Positions 62,400 to 64,000 of a stretch of DNA of 64,000 nt are shown here, one piece after another. Below the pieces are notes generated by a model. That model was not told the origin of the DNA, made no database searches, and saw only the letters and a program-made list of their open reading frames with translations. The stretch is from Haliclystus octoradiatus. Its lineage: Eukaryota > Cnidaria > Staurozoa > Stauromedusae > Haliclystidae. Within the stretch, counting starts at the first letter, position 1. Every line of letters begins with the position of its first letter. The position numbers were made by a program, and so were the translations under genes. The stretch spans positions 21,837,793 to 21,901,792 of the forward strand of contig OU744449.1 in the NCBI GenBank assembly GCA_916610825.1, in the 5' to 3' direction.

Positions 62400-62810
62400 G
62401 AGAAAGTATAAAGTGTTATTAAGCGTATGCGCTGGAAAGAAATTATTACAAGCTTAACAAGGAAGAGCACGATACATTACTAATGAATAACATCACTGCT
62501 ACATACAAAAAGGCTGAAAAAAACGCTACTTCCAACATAGACAAAGAAGCAAAAGCGATCGCAACGGACCTAAAGATAGACAATAGAGCAGAATACCTAG
62601 CGGAGAACAGGCATTTATCATAATAAAAGACCATAAGGACAACTTCACCAACAAACCGACTTGTAGGTTCATTAACCCCGCTAAATCTGAATTAGGAATC
62701 GTTAGCAAAACGATTATTGACAAAATCATACAACGGTAAGAAGACAAACTAATTTAACCATTGGAAGAACACACATGATGTCATTAAAGACCATAAAATG
62801 ACCAGCAGCC
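62400..62810 (+). pseudogene. Retroelement reverse-transcriptase N-terminal fragment
   Basis: Pieces in successive frames read [20 protein letters not shown], then [20 protein letters not shown] followed by [13 protein letters not shown], then NHWKNTHDVI. The KDHK-x-NF...[10 protein letters not shown] block is a pattern I associate with a group of animal reverse transcriptases of uncertain class. Frameshifts at about 62610 and 62740 break it, and no catalytic motif follows. Confidence 0.5.
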
Positions 62811-64000
62811 TTTGTATATTTTTGTCTTTGAAATCTGGACCCAGATTTCAATCACTCGTTTTCATGATGCACGGCCCGCCTTTGTGTCTCCTTTGCACAA
62901 ACGCGCGATTTTGCAAAACATTTCGTAAAACGATAATGGAAGCATTCTGTTATTTCAAGTTATTTATCAACGAACTGGTTTGGAAAGTTGCAAGAGCAAC
63001 AGAGGTGGACGTCGTAAGGGCTTTCGACGCTTGAATAAATGTGTACCACGAAAATCAATTCACTTGCTACTAGCGTCATACGAATTGAGGAAGGAAAACG
63101 GAGTTGAAAGCTACAACTGAACTCGACTGGTGATTCAAAATTTCATGTTGGTGTGTACTTGATACAAGAATATTAGGGATTGGAAGAACGGGAAGAGATT
63201 TGTTAGTATTCAAAATCGAATCTTATCGCCGAAACAAAATGAAATTATAACACTATGCAGGTGAATTCGATTTTTAATACGGATACTTTGATCATTGACT
63301 CCAAATTATTTTTGTAAACACGTAGGCTTCGTCTAAAAATAGTTCGTTACATACCTATGTATGTTTTATATTGCATTGTTTTTCTGCAGTATATATGCAC
63401 GTAAATTGTAAAATTTAGAATCATATGAATTTATTTAGTGTTGATTTGAAAGTACATTTTATCCAAGTTGTTTTGATTTGCGTCAAACTTCTCAGACAGA
63501 TAATCGGACTGTGACTCCCATTCCGCTATTTATTTTTGAGCCGTATACATTTGTTGGCTATCTATAGCCATAGACTTTGCGTTTCGACAAGTAAGAATTC
63601 AATTGAGAATTATCCAAAATTGAAATTGATAAACCAGACTATTTTCTCGGGCTTTCTGTCGTGTCTTTCCATAGCAACAGGGTAGAGACGAATGGTCACC
63701 CCATACAGTCTCTGACGTCACATCTCCAAAACGAGACTACCCTTTGGATTGTATTTCCTTTGAATCTCATCAAATCCGAATTCACTCACAACTCAATCAA
63801 ACTATTTGACTGGCATGGCGGCCCACAATTTTAACAAATGTCCTTCATTTTATTTTGTCACCATACCGCCAATTGATTTGTAATAATTATTAAATAGATT
63901 ACTTGTTTTTGTTGTCGATGGATTTAAGTTTTGTAAAATGGGATATTTTGCTGTACTGATGCTACGTATTTATTATTCAATTTATTTGTAAGACTGATTA
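62811..64000. other. No recognisable feature
   Basis: Read on both strands. One 78-codon plus-strand frame (62798-63034) has no recognised domain and may be further decay of the adjacent retroelement. The rest shows no gene, RNA or repeat that I can support. Confidence 0.4.

Overview
The window is AT-rich animal genomic DNA with intron-split genes, tRNA-derived SINEs, non-LTR and LTR retroelements, Helitron-like elements and many inverted-repeat DNA elements. A marine invertebrate, perhaps an ascidian tunicate, fits best. That is inference from the secreted PAN-like/fibrinogen-related genes and the repeat style; no marker gene fixes the species. No prokaryotic features, rRNA genes or CRISPR arrays were seen.

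Layout. 1-9739: two complete, apparently identical 4,425-bp tandem units and 889 bp of a third, cut off by a 200-N gap (9740-9939). 9940-11770: AT-rich DNA with two tRNA-headed SINEs on the minus strand. 11775-19825 and about 25695-34135: two copies of one ~8-kb block with ~13.9 kb spacing. The block starts in the 3' flank of a fibrinogen-related gene and carries a TIR element, a foldback element and a Ty3/gypsy remnant. 19826-21230: a 209-bp tandem array derived from the 5' flank of the fibrinogen-related genes. 21336-25702: gene A (4 exons, 296 aa). 34588-37624: Helitron-like copy 1. 37740-40420: LINE fragments and a conserved coding-like repeat pair. 42482-58612: gene B (4 exons, 304 aa), whose introns hold Helitron-like copy 2 (itself carrying a 1.15-kb TIR insertion), a LINE reverse transcriptase, a foldback element, a 1.76-kb TIR element and an antisense retroelement with a CCHC knuckle. 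59225-62235: Helitron-like copy 3. 62400-62800: a broken reverse-transcriptase fragment.

Genes A and B are tandem paralogues with the same exon phases. Each encodes a signal peptide, a PAN/apple-like cysteine-rich N-domain and a C-terminal fibrinogen-related domain (FReD), which points to secreted carbohydrate- or pathogen-recognition lectins. The FReD lacks the usual N-terminal A-subdomain. A third, upstream family member is inferred from a leftover 3' flank at 11775. The locus therefore looks like a tandem lectin cluster expanded by ~14-kb duplication and then heavily invaded by transposons.
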